Origin: an uncultured Oscillospiraceae bacterium
GTDB taxonomy: Bacteria > Bacillota > Clostridia > UBA1212 > UBA1255
Length of the DNA: 13,406 nucleotides
Direction of reading: 5' to 3'
NCBI GenBank assembly: GCA_902462635.1
Contig: CABQCN010000006.1
Coordinates: forward strand, 1 to 13,406
Part shown: positions 7,329 to 12,998 of the stretch, in pieces
Layout: every line of letters begins with the position of its first letter
Numbering within the stretch: position 1 is the first letter of the stretch
Made by a program: the position numbers and the translations under genes
The notes under the pieces: model-generated
The model's input: only the letters and a program-made list of their open reading frames with translations
What the model was told of the DNA's origin: nothing
The model's database searches: none

Positions 7329-8821
7329 TGTGCGGCGCGATGGATCACGATCAAATTTATCTGGGCTTTCCGGGGGAGCGCCCGCCGTATTACGCATATG
7401 AAGCGGTGCAGATATTCAATGACTGCGGCGCGTTTCCTGTGTTTGTGCCGAACTGCCCTCTGCCGGAATCCCCCGGAGAGAGCGGCCTTTGGCTGATGTG
7501 CGGCGGCGTGCGCGCGGAAGTTCCGCAGTTCGGCGCGGCATCCGAAACGATGGAACACAAACTCCGGAAACGCGAAATTTATAAAATGATGAGCCGTTTT
7601 ACGGGATACCGGTCTCCCTGGGGATGTATGACCGGCGTCCGACCGGCAAAAATTGTAAACGGTTTGCTGCATGCGGGAAAGACACCGGAAGAAGCGGTCC
7701 GGGAATTGGAAGATTTTTATTTTGTCACACCGGAGAAGGCGCGCCTTGCGGCCGATACGGCGCGCAATCAGGAACCGTTCCTGCGGATGCAGCAAACGCA
7801 TCCGGAACAGATCGCGATCTACGTCGGAATCCCGTTTTGCCCTACCCGCTGTCTTTATTGTTCGTTCCCATCGCACCCGATCGGCAAATATCTGAAATCG
7901 GTAGACCGTTATCTTACGCTGCTGGAGCGGGAACTGCGCGCCGTGATCCCGTCCGTATTGCAATGCGGACTCCGGATCGAGAGCCTTTACATCGGCGGCG
8001 GGACGCCTACTTCTCTGCAGGAAGAACAATTCCAGCGTTTTCTCGAGTTTCTCACGGCAGTGATAGACCCGGCGGGCCTGCGGGAATTTTCGCTGGAAGC
8101 AGGGCGCCCGGACAGCATTACCGAAGGAAAGCTGCGCGCGGCAAAGTATGCCGGCGTTACGCGCGTCAGTATCAATCCGCAAACGATGAACGACGATACG
8201 CTGGCGCTGATCGGGCGCCGCCATACTGCGGACGAGATCGACCGGGCTTTTTGGCTTGCGCGGCAAACGGGCTTTTCGAATATCAATATGGACCTGATCG
8301 CCGGTCTCCCGGGGGAAGAACCCGGTGATTTTACGAATACGCTGGAACGGATCCGCATGTTGCGCCCGGATGCCTTAACGGTACATACGCTGAGTGTGAA
8401 ACGCGCCGCCGAGCTGAAACGCGACGCGCGCGCCGCGCTGCTCCGGCATGATGGTACGGGCGCAATGCTGTCGTTGTCGCGGCATACGGCGCAGGAAATG
8501 GGGATGATTCCGTTTTACATGTACCGGCAGAAAAACATGCTTGGAAATCATGAAAATGTCTCGTATTGCCGGCCGGGCTGCGAAAGCCCCTATAATATCC
8601 ATATCATGGAAGAAGACCAGACCGTGTTTGCGTTCGGGGCAGGGGGCGTCAGCAAGCTTTCTATGCTGCTGCCGGGCGGAGAACGAAAAATCGAGCGTTC
8701 TTTTAATGTGAAAAGCGCAGAAGATTATCTGGCGCGCGCGGATGAAATGGCGGCGCGCAAGCTGCGGCTGTTGTCCGTATACAAAGAAAAGACGCGTGAA
8801 ACGCGTCAATCGTACTTTTGA
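7328..8821 (+). CDS. hemZ: Radical-SAM coproporphyrinogen dehydrogenase HemZ
   Basis: HemZ proteins are assigned to oxygen-independent oxidation of coproporphyrinogen III in haem synthesis; they are close relatives of the haem chaperone HemW, so the exact reaction is not certain. With M1 at 7328, the [4Fe-4S] cluster motif C-x3-C-x2-C is C171, C175, C178 (GIPFCPTRCLYCSF), followed by the SAM-binding GGGTPT (about 224-229). SLEAGRPDS, NMDLIAGLPGE and the C-terminal NMLGNHENVSY and FGAGG are typical of the family. An N-terminal part of about 160 residues with GVRPAKI is also characteristic. The 497 aa fit. ATG 7328 shares its A with the preceding TGA (TGATG overlap), suggesting coupled translation; TTG 7325 and ATG 7340 are alternatives, and none has a clear Shine-Dalgarno. 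The 3' end overlaps the convergent GNAT gene by 16 bp. Confidence 0.92.
   Translation: MCGAMDHDQIYLGFPGERPPYYAYEAVQIFNDCGAFPVFVPNCPLPESPGESGLWLMCGGVRAEVPQFGAASETMEHKLRKREIYKMMSRFTGYRSPWGCMTGVRPAKIVNGLLHAGKTPEEAVRELEDFYFVTPEKARLAADTARNQEPFLRMQQTHPEQIAIYVGIPFCPTRCLYCSFPSHPIGKYLKSVDRYLTLLERELRAVIPSVLQCGLRIESLYIGGGTPTSLQEEQFQRFLEFLTAVIDPAGLREFSLEAGRPDSITEGKLRAAKYAGVTRVSINPQTMNDDTLALIGRRHTADEIDRAFWLARQTGFSNINMDLIAGLPGEEPGDFTNTLERIRMLRPDALTVHTLSVKRAAELKRDARAALLRHDGTGAMLSLSRHTAQEMGMIPFYMYRQKNMLGNHENVSYCRPGCESPYNIHIMEEDQTVFAFGAGGVSKLSMLLPGGERKIERSFNVKSAEDYLARADEMAARKLRLLSVYKEKTRETRQSYF
8781..8807 (-). terminator. Intrinsic terminator of the GNAT gene, inside hemZ
   Basis: GACGCGT (8791-8797) and ACGCGTC (8801-8807) form a perfect 7-bp GC-rich stem with a 3-nt loop. 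Read on the minus strand, the stem is followed directly by TTTTCTTTGT (8790-8781), a proper U-tract. The stem contains the last bases of the GNAT stop codon (8806-8808) and lies within the last codons of hemZ. On the plus strand the following sequence is not U-rich enough to be a good terminator. Confidence 0.65.
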
Positions 8822-9255
8822 TCTTTGACCATCTGTTTATACTCCAGCGGCTCGAAACCGAGACGCCGGTAGAGGCGCTGCGCTTGCTGATTCGCCGGTT
8901 CCACTTCGAGACGAAACCGGCGGGCGATACCGCCGTACGTTGTCTCCAGATAATCGAAAAATTCTTTTCCAAGTCCCTTGCCCCGGTCCTCCGGCGAAAT
9001 GTAAATTTCCTCGATCCAGATCGACAGACCGCCGCATTCGTGAGAATATGTTTTGGCAATGAGCGCATATCCTGCCGGCGCGCCTTCCGATTCGATCAGG
9101 AATCCTTCCGCATATTGATCCGAACGCATCATTTCTGCGAAAATATCCGTGTGGAAAACGTCCGGCACCGGATGCAGCACCGCGTCGGACGCATAGAACT
9201 CTCTTGTAAAACGTAAAAATATTTCTTTGTCTTTTTGTTCCAATTTTCGTATCAA
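8806..9255 (-). CDS. GNAT-family N-acetyltransferase
   Basis: This is an acetyl-CoA-dependent acyltransferase of the GNAT fold, 149 aa, cytoplasmic. Motif A spans about residues 82-98 (IEEIYISPEDRGKGLG), with the pyrophosphate-binding R91-G-K-G-L-G96. Motif B has the ANxxAxxLYxxLGF pattern (121-134), with N122 and Y129 conserved. The acceptor substrate cannot be predicted; it could be a small metabolite, antibiotic-like amine or protein. The start is TTG at 9255-9253, chosen because the strong Shine-Dalgarno GGGAGGAC sits 5 nt upstream, and no ATG lies nearby. It follows the lipoprotein-like gene by only 18 bp, so the two are likely cotranscribed. The 3' end overlaps hemZ tail to tail by 16 bp, with a terminator hairpin at the junction. 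Confidence 0.9.
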   Translation of the reverse strand: MIRKLEQKDKEIFLRFTREFYASDAVLHPVPDVFHTDIFAEMMRSDQYAEGFLIESEGAPAGYALIAKTYSHECGGLSIWIEEIYISPEDRGKGLGKEFFDYLETTYGGIARRFRLEVEPANQQAQRLYRRLGFEPLEYKQMVKDQKYD

Positions 9256-9260
9256 TTTTA

Positions 9261-9268
9261 GTCCTCCC
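9261..9268 (-). promoter_or_regulatory. Ribosome binding site deciding a TTG start
   Basis: The minus strand reads GGGAGGAC here, five bases before TTG at 9255-9253. It is among the strongest Shine-Dalgarno matches in the window and identifies the non-ATG start of the acetyltransferase. It sits in the 18-bp gap after the lipoprotein-like gene. Confidence 0.8.
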
Positions 9269-9273
9269 GGAAA

Positions 9274-10161
9274 TCAATTGTTCAATATTTCATATTGCAG
9301 GTTGAAGGTCAGGGAAAGATTTCGCGTCATCGTCTGCTCGCCGTCTGCGTACGTTTCCGTGCCCTTTAAACTGCTCTGTTCATATCCTTCGCGAAAGCGG
9401 CTGCTGCTGCCGGAACTTTCGTATACTTTCATTTTACCCGTCGTTTCCCCGGACAGATCGAATTTGATTCCGTTATACTCTTTTACAGCTGAAACGCTGC
9501 CTGTAATATCGAAATCATGGCCCTCTGCAGGCAGTCCGTTATAGCGGAACGCCGTACTGAAATCACAGCCGTACGGCAATACGTTTCCGGAATCGGTCCG
9601 GATTTCGGAATTTTCGGCAACCGTCTGGAACGGAATGCTTCCTGTCGTTCGCTCAATAATAAATTTCAAGGTATCCTCGCTGAAATATTCGTAGAAAGCC
9701 CGCTTGATTTGAAAGGCAGGTTCCGAGCGTCCGGCCTGCTGGTTCAGCGCATCGGTAATGAGGTCGTATCCTTCCATTGTTTTGATCTTACCGGACGCGT
9801 CAAAAGTACATACAAGCCTTTTATCCAGCAGAATCCGAAAAGGAGTATTTCGCAGGATATCTCTTTCATCCGTGTATTTTACAGTCGAGTCGTAATTGAA
9901 ATCTACTTCTCCCGCCGTGATTTTTACTTTTATGCGGTTCATCGTGATCGCGCAGGCATCCTTTTTATATTCAAGAGTCGCCGTGCCGGAAATCTGTGTC
10001 AGGACCGTATCGAAAACATTGGGTTCCATTTCTTCCGCCGCGTTGAGAATGCATTGAAACTGTAATGTCCGGGACGGCGCATACGTCCATATTTTTGCAT
10101 AATCCAGTTCTCCGGAATCTGCCTTGCGGCAGGAAGCAAAGCACCCGACGGAAAACAGCAT
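9274..10161 (-). CDS. Lipoprotein-like protein of unknown function, N-terminus incomplete
   Basis: I do not recognise the family with certainty. The 295-residue product has many beta-strand-like segments and ends in a conserved-looking beta-rich domain; a secreted or DUF6263-like fold is possible but unproven. The N-terminus MLFSVGCFASCRK looks like the end of a lipoprotein signal peptide, with C7 (SVGC) or C11 (FASC) as possible lipidation sites. The positively charged start and most of the hydrophobic core are missing, and an in-frame TAA lies three codons before the ATG. No Shine-Dalgarno precedes the ATG, and the ATG lies in a hairpin. Yet a strong promoter stands just upstream and the rest of the frame is intact. 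It may be an N-terminally deleted or frameshifted lipoprotein gene, or may use an unusual start. The GNAT gene follows by 18 bp. Confidence 0.65.
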   Translation of the reverse strand: MLFSVGCFASCRKADSGELDYAKIWTYAPSRTLQFQCILNAAEEMEPNVFDTVLTQISGTATLEYKKDACAITMNRIKVKITAGEVDFNYDSTVKYTDERDILRNTPFRILLDKRLVCTFDASGKIKTMEGYDLITDALNQQAGRSEPAFQIKRAFYEYFSEDTLKFIIERTTGSIPFQTVAENSEIRTDSGNVLPYGCDFSTAFRYNGLPAEGHDFDITGSVSAVKEYNGIKFDLSGETTGKMKVYESSGSSSRFREGYEQSSLKGTETYADGEQTMTRNLSLTFNLQYEILNN

Positions 10162-10172
10162 TTTATGCTGTT
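10154..10172 (-). other. Hairpin covering the lipoprotein-gene start codon
   Basis: On the minus strand AACAGCAT, a 3-nt AAA loop and ATGCTGTT make a perfect 8-bp stem. The ATG start (10161-10159) is the first part of the 3' arm, and four T residues follow the stem, so it resembles a weak AT-rich terminator placed on the start codon. It could restrict translation or attenuate transcription; both are inference. Confidence 0.5.
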
Positions 10173-10199
10173 ATCAAATTTGTATTTCAAATCGTTGCC

Positions 10200-10228
10200 A
10201 TTATATCAGTAAAATATTATAATTACAA
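10200..10228 (-). promoter_or_regulatory. Promoter of the lipoprotein-like/GNAT unit
   Basis: On the minus strand TTGTAA (10228-10223, 4/6) stands 17 bp before a perfect TATAAT (10205-10200), with an extended -10 TGA directly before it. Transcription would begin near 10193, giving a leader of only about 32 nt before the ATG at 10161, with no Shine-Dalgarno in it. No terminator was seen between dusB and this promoter, so read-through from dusB is also possible. Confidence 0.7.
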
Positions 10229-10269
10229 CTAAAATATGAGGAATTGCAGCATTTTCGAAACTGTACCAT

Positions 10270-11367
10270 TTATTTTGAAGAATGTTCCGAATCGTTCCAA
10301 AGCCGTTTGATAAGCGTGCGCGCGTCTTCCACGGTAGTTGCCTTAAAAATCTGGTCGCGTACGGCCGCGGCATGGGGGAGTCCTTTCGTATACCATGCCA
10401 GATGTTTCCGCAGCTCGCGGACCGCTTGCCGTTCTCCTTTAAAGGCTGTCGCATATTGGATATGACGGCTGATTACCGTTAAAATTTCAGCGGATTTTAT
10501 CGGATGCGGATTCTTTTTCCCCAGCAGGTCGAAAAAGATCCAGGGCCTTCCGAGCGCCGCTCTGCCGATCATGATGCCATCGCATCCCGTTTGTTCGAAC
10601 ATCCTGCACGCCGCCGCGGCTGACGTAATGTCCCCGTTGCCGATCACGGGAATTTTCACGGCCCGTTTGACGCGGGCGATGGATTGGAGATCGCAGGTTC
10701 CCGTATAATATTCGTCCCGGAATCTGCCGTGTACGGTGATCGCCGCGGCGCCGCCCGCTTCGGCGGCAAGCGCCGCTTGAACGCAGCACTCGTGCCCGCT
10801 TTCGTACCCTCTGCGTATTTTTACGGTGACGGGCAGCCCGGATGCGGCGGCTACGGCGGAGACGATTTTTTCCACAAGCGACGGATTTTTCAACAACGCG
10901 CTGCCCTCTGCGTTGGCGGTAATTTTCTGCATAGGACAGCCCATATTAATATCCAGCGCGGGAGCGCCCAGCTCCCGGAATAATTCTGCGCTCTTCGCCA
11001 TAATTTCCGGTTCGCTTCCGAAAATCTGAACGGAGGCCGGCTGCTCGCGCGGATCGGTATCCGCCAGGCGAATACTGTTATTTCCTTTGTAATAAACGCC
11101 TTTTGCGCTGATCATTTCTGTAAAGACAAGACCGGGAGCGGCTGTGGGTTCTCCCGCCAGGATCTCTCCGCATTCTTTGCAGATGAGGCGGAATGCGAGG
11201 TCGCTTATTCCGGCAAGCGGCGCGAGCCAGACATTGTTTTCGAGTTTCAATGAAGTTTCTGTACCGCTTAAAACCAAACTGTGGATATGTCTGTGGAAAA
11301 TTTCTTGCTCTCTGTCGGTCTGTCCTGTCTCGTATGGTGTTGTTTCCGCGCTTTTTTCGAAATTCAT
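10270..11367 (-). CDS. dusB: tRNA-dihydrouridine synthase (DusB family)
   Basis: This is an FMN- and NADPH-dependent enzyme that reduces specific uridines in the tRNA D-loop to dihydrouridine. A TIM-barrel Dus domain is evident: LAPLAGISDLAFR near the N-terminus, the catalytic cysteine C144 in DINMGCPMQKI, KIRRGYE, the HGR segment (H213), the flavin-phosphate strand IPVIGNGDI and GCDGIMIGRAALGRPWIF. The 365 aa are about 30 more than usual because of an N-terminal extension before the barrel, and about 10 residues (EILAGEPTAA) are inserted between CKECG and PGLVFTEM. I chose ATG 11367 over TTG 11385 because AAAGGA lies 7 nt upstream of it. A promoter and a terminator overlap just upstream; downstream is the separately promoted lipoprotein gene. 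Confidence 0.93.
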   Translation of the reverse strand: MNFEKSAETTPYETGQTDREQEIFHRHIHSLVLSGTETSLKLENNVWLAPLAGISDLAFRLICKECGEILAGEPTAAPGLVFTEMISAKGVYYKGNNSIRLADTDPREQPASVQIFGSEPEIMAKSAELFRELGAPALDINMGCPMQKITANAEGSALLKNPSLVEKIVSAVAAASGLPVTVKIRRGYESGHECCVQAALAAEAGGAAAITVHGRFRDEYYTGTCDLQSIARVKRAVKIPVIGNGDITSAAAACRMFEQTGCDGIMIGRAALGRPWIFFDLLGKKNPHPIKSAEILTVISRHIQYATAFKGERQAVRELRKHLAWYTKGLPHAAAVRDQIFKATTVEDARTLIKRLWNDSEHSSK

Positions 11368-11386
11368 TGGAGATCCTTTCCGCAAT

Positions 11387-11431
11387 AAAAAACTGCCCCG
11401 CCATTTCTCGATTGAAATTACGGAACAGTTT
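11387..11431 (-). terminator. Intrinsic terminator after the surface protein gene
   Basis: On the minus strand AAACTGTTCCG (11431-11421) pairs with CGGGGCAGTTT (11400-11390) as an 11-bp stem containing two G-U pairs. An inner ATTTC/GAAAT helix lies in the 20-nt loop, and TTTTTT (11392-11387) follows directly. It stands 29 bp after the surface-protein stop and ends about 8 bp before the dusB Shine-Dalgarno. The 5' arm overlaps the dusB -10 element. Confidence 0.8.
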
Positions 11432-11455
11432 AATGAATTATTGTATAGCTGTCAA
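11427..11455 (-). promoter_or_regulatory. Promoter of dusB, overlapping a terminator
   Basis: On the minus strand a perfect -35 TTGACA (11455-11450) is followed after 17 bp by TAAACT (11432-11427, 4/6). The start site would be near 11420, just past the 5' arm of the terminator stem (11431-11421). Transcripts begun here therefore cannot form the full terminator hairpin and should read into dusB. Confidence 0.6.
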
Positions 11456-11459
11456 TCCG

Positions 11460-12296
11460 TCAAGCTTCTTTTTTCTTCTTGAGCGCTACCATTGCGGCGA
11501 ACGAAGCAAAAGCCAGCAGAATGATGCTTCCCGCGTCGCCGGTGCTCGGCTGTTTGTCCGGGTTGGAAGGCGTAGGCGTACTCGGCTTCGGTGTGCTGGG
11601 AACTTCTTCGTTTTCTTTTACGAAAGAAGCTTTTGTAATTTTTGTTCCGTCTTCGCTTTTCTCCGAAATGACGAGTTTGTACCCGGAGCCTGCGACGAAC
11701 GCCTTTTCTATGGTATCGTATGCAGCGTTGTCATCGCCGATATAAAGGTCCCCGTTCAGTTCGGCGCCGTTTACGGTGATCATGCTGTTGCCGTTCACTT
11801 TCAGCGCATTGTTTCCGGAAGAATACGTTCCGCCGTTGATCGTAACTTCGCCGCCCTTATTCTGAACCGCAGAACTCAGCGCGGAAATCGTACAATCGTT
11901 AATCGTAGCTTTTCCGCCGGAGACAAAAATTCCGTCACAGCCGCTGGCATTGCCCTCTATTTTGATCCCGGTCACGGTCAGCGCGCCGCTTTCCAGCATA
12001 ATGACATCATTATCCGCTGTTGTGATCACGCCGTCTTTCGCGGAATCGGTAATCGTAACGGTTGCGCCCTTGATCTTGAGAATGCCTGTCCAGGTGAATC
12101 CGTTCAGATCAATCTGATATGTACCGCTCGAAAGCTCCACGGTTCCGCTGATGTTGCTTGTCAGCTTGTAATCTCCGGCGGCGCCGATATCTTCCGTGAC
12201 GTCTACGTCAGCGGCAAACGCGGTCAACGATCCGAAAAGCATCATCGAAGCGATTATCACGGAAACGATCAGAAATTTAAAAATGGAATTCTTCAT
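11460..12296 (-). CDS. Secreted beta-helix-like surface protein with LPXTG-like sorting signal
   Basis: The 278-residue protein starts with a Sec signal peptide (residues 1-28: lysines at 2 and 7, hydrophobic core, AFA before the cut). Residues about 40-185 are short repeated strands rich in G, N, T and I (such as GTVELSSGTY, GALTVTGIKI, GKATINDCTI, GEVTINGGTY), consistent with a right-handed parallel beta-helix or pectate-lyase-like fold; no catalytic site is visible. A Pro/Ser/Thr linker (232-248) leads to the sorting signal QPSTGD (249-254), a hydrophobic segment (255-272) and the KKKK tail. It is thus probably anchored to the wall by sortase, with Q in place of L in the motif. Two cysteines (C120, C135) are unusual for a wall protein. 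The start has the site GGAGGGAC (12308-12301). The ligand is unknown. Confidence 0.85.
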   Translation of the reverse strand: MKNSIFKFLIVSVIIASMMLFGSLTAFAADVDVTEDIGAAGDYKLTSNISGTVELSSGTYQIDLNGFTWTGILKIKGATVTITDSAKDGVITTADNDVIMLESGALTVTGIKIEGNASGCDGIFVSGGKATINDCTISALSSAVQNKGGEVTINGGTYSSGNNALKVNGNSMITVNGAELNGDLYIGDDNAAYDTIEKAFVAGSGYKLVISEKSEDGTKITKASFVKENEEVPSTPKPSTPTPSNPDKQPSTGDAGSIILLAFASFAAMVALKKKKEA

Positions 12297-12327
12297 TTAA
12301 GTCCCTCCAAAATATTTTTATGGCATC

Positions 12328-12355
12328 AGTTTATCATAATGAAATAGATTGTCAA
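12328..12355 (-). promoter_or_regulatory. Promoter of the surface protein gene
   Basis: On the minus strand TTGACA (12355-12350, perfect) is followed after 16 bp by TAAACT (12333-12328), with an extended -10 TGA before it. Transcription should begin near 12321, about 25 nt upstream of the ATG, leaving room for the Shine-Dalgarno at 12308-12301. The hexamers are identical to those of the dusB promoter. Confidence 0.65.
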
Positions 12356-12395
12356 TATTAATTTGCATCTTCCCGCTGGATTTTTAATGAATCTA

Positions 12396-12404
12396 TGCTA
12401 AAAT
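12396..12404 (+). promoter_or_regulatory. Extended -10 element for the PH-domain gene
   Basis: TGC (12396-12398) directly before TAAAAT (12399-12404, 5/6) gives an extended -10. The -35 region is poor (CTGGAT at 12376-12381, 17 bp away), as is common for extended -10 promoters. The leader would run about 33 nt to the ATG at 12444, with the strong ribosome binding site GGAGGA at 12432-12437. Confidence 0.45.
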
Positions 12405-12443
12405 AAGTAAAAAATATAAACATTTATTTTTGGAGGAACAGAA

Positions 12444-12836
12444 ATGGCGAAAAGAGAGAAGATCCAACTCGATTACTGCTGGCAGGACAGAAAAAGGACG
12501 CTGTTCGGCTTGCCGCTGTCTTTTACGAAATATTCTTTGACGGAAGAAAAGCTGCTCATAAAAACCGGCTTCCTGAGTCTCAATGAGGAAGAGGTCAGGC
12601 TCTATCGGATTTTAGATGTGACTTTAAAAAAGAGCCTTCGCCAGAGAATTTTCGGAGTCGGCACGATCCATTGCTGTTCCGCGGACAAATCCACGCCCGA
12701 ATTCGACATTAAGGCGGTGAAAAATCCTGAATGGGTCAAAGAAACGCTTTCCGATCTTATTGAAGCGGAACGGTCGAGAAAGCGTGTCTCCGGCAGGGAG
12801 TACATGACGGATGACGATGACTTTGATCACGATTGA
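12444..12836 (+). CDS. Soluble YdbS/YdbT-type PH-domain protein
   Basis: This 130-residue protein belongs to the bacterial PH-like (bPH2) group. Residues about 10-110 match its signature: DRKRTLFGLPLSFTKYSLTEEKL, then RLYRILDVTLKKSLRQRIFGVGTI, and TPEFDIKAVKNPEWVKETL in the C-terminal helix. Unlike YdbS and YdbT of Bacillus, which have membrane segments, this copy shows none and is expected to be cytoplasmic or peripheral. The C-terminus is charged, with a basic stretch (ERSRKRVSGRE) and an acidic tail (DDDDFDHD). Its function is unknown; a structural or membrane-associated scaffold is the usual guess. The start has GGAGGA at 12432-12437. It is monocistronic, with a strong terminator 16 bp after the stop, so it is not cotranscribed with the secretion ATPase. 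Confidence 0.85.
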   Translation: MAKREKIQLDYCWQDRKRTLFGLPLSFTKYSLTEEKLLIKTGFLSLNEEEVRLYRILDVTLKKSLRQRIFGVGTIHCCSADKSTPEFDIKAVKNPEWVKETLSDLIEAERSRKRVSGREYMTDDDDFDHD

Positions 12837-12851
12837 GAATCGGTTGTTTTT

Positions 12852-12890
12852 ATCCCGGAGCGCCGCGGCCTCCGGGATTTTTTTGTTTTT
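12852..12890 (+). terminator. Intrinsic terminator of the PH-domain gene
   Basis: ATCCCGGAG (12852-12860) and CTCCGGGAT (12870-12878) form a perfect 9-bp GC-rich stem with a 9-nt loop. T7 at 12878-12884 and a second T5 (12886-12890) follow. It is a textbook rho-independent terminator. Confidence 0.92.
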
Positions 12891-12909
12891 GTTTGCTGAT
12901 TTCATGCCG

Positions 12910-12926
12910 GATTTTCGACGAAAATC
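12910..12926 (+). repeat. Perfect 7-bp inverted repeat
   Basis: GATTTTC (12910-12916) and GAAAATC (12920-12926) are separated by GAC. The repeat overlaps the first two of the four phased GACG copies. It could be a regulator operator; as a hairpin it has a minimal 3-nt loop and no T-run. Confidence 0.4.
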
Positions 12927-12950
12927 GACGCTCCGGGACGAAATATGACG
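12917..12950 (+). repeat. Four GACG repeats at exact 10-bp spacing
   Basis: GACG begins at 12917, 12927, 12937 and 12947, so four copies lie on about one face of the helix. Three of them continue as GACGAA. The array ends 11 bp before the -35 element at 12962. This is the arrangement expected of a direct-repeat activator or repressor site on the secretion gene promoter. The regulator is unknown and the interpretation is inference. Confidence 0.5.
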
Positions 12951-12961
12951 AACGAAAAGTG

Positions 12962-12990
12962 TTGATTTTCAGGGGAAAACGGGATATATT
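12962..12990 (+). promoter_or_regulatory. Promoter of the secretion ATPase gene
   Basis: TTGATT (12962-12967, 4/6) lies exactly 17 bp before TATATT (12985-12990, 5/6). Transcription is expected near 12997. That is 2 nt from the only in-frame ATG (12999) but 14 nt before the Shine-Dalgarno at 13011-13020, so the promoter position favours a start at 13026. Confidence 0.65.
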
Positions 12991-12998
12991 TTGCTTAC

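Noticed and set aside
8566..8596. TATAAT at 8591 with TTGCCG upstream in hemZ
   Set aside because: The spacer is 19 bp, the -35 is poor and no plus-strand gene follows within reach; the bases are explained by coding for Y-N.
10185..10202. Tiny ATG frame of four codons at the lipoprotein promoter
   Set aside because: It overlaps the -10 element and expected transcription start, so it is not in the transcript.
11365..11385. TTG at 11385 as the dusB start
   Set aside because: The Shine-Dalgarno AAAGGA lies downstream of this TTG and properly spaced before ATG 11367.
11193..12347. 384-codon plus-strand frame across the dusB start and the surface protein gene
   Set aside because: It is antisense to two supported genes, crosses their promoters and terminator, and its translation is Cys/Phe/Arg-rich with no domain.
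12837..12961. A hidden small gene or RNA between the PH-domain gene and the ATPase
   Set aside because: Apart from the terminator, inverted repeat and phased repeats, no start with a ribosome binding site or structured RNA was seen.
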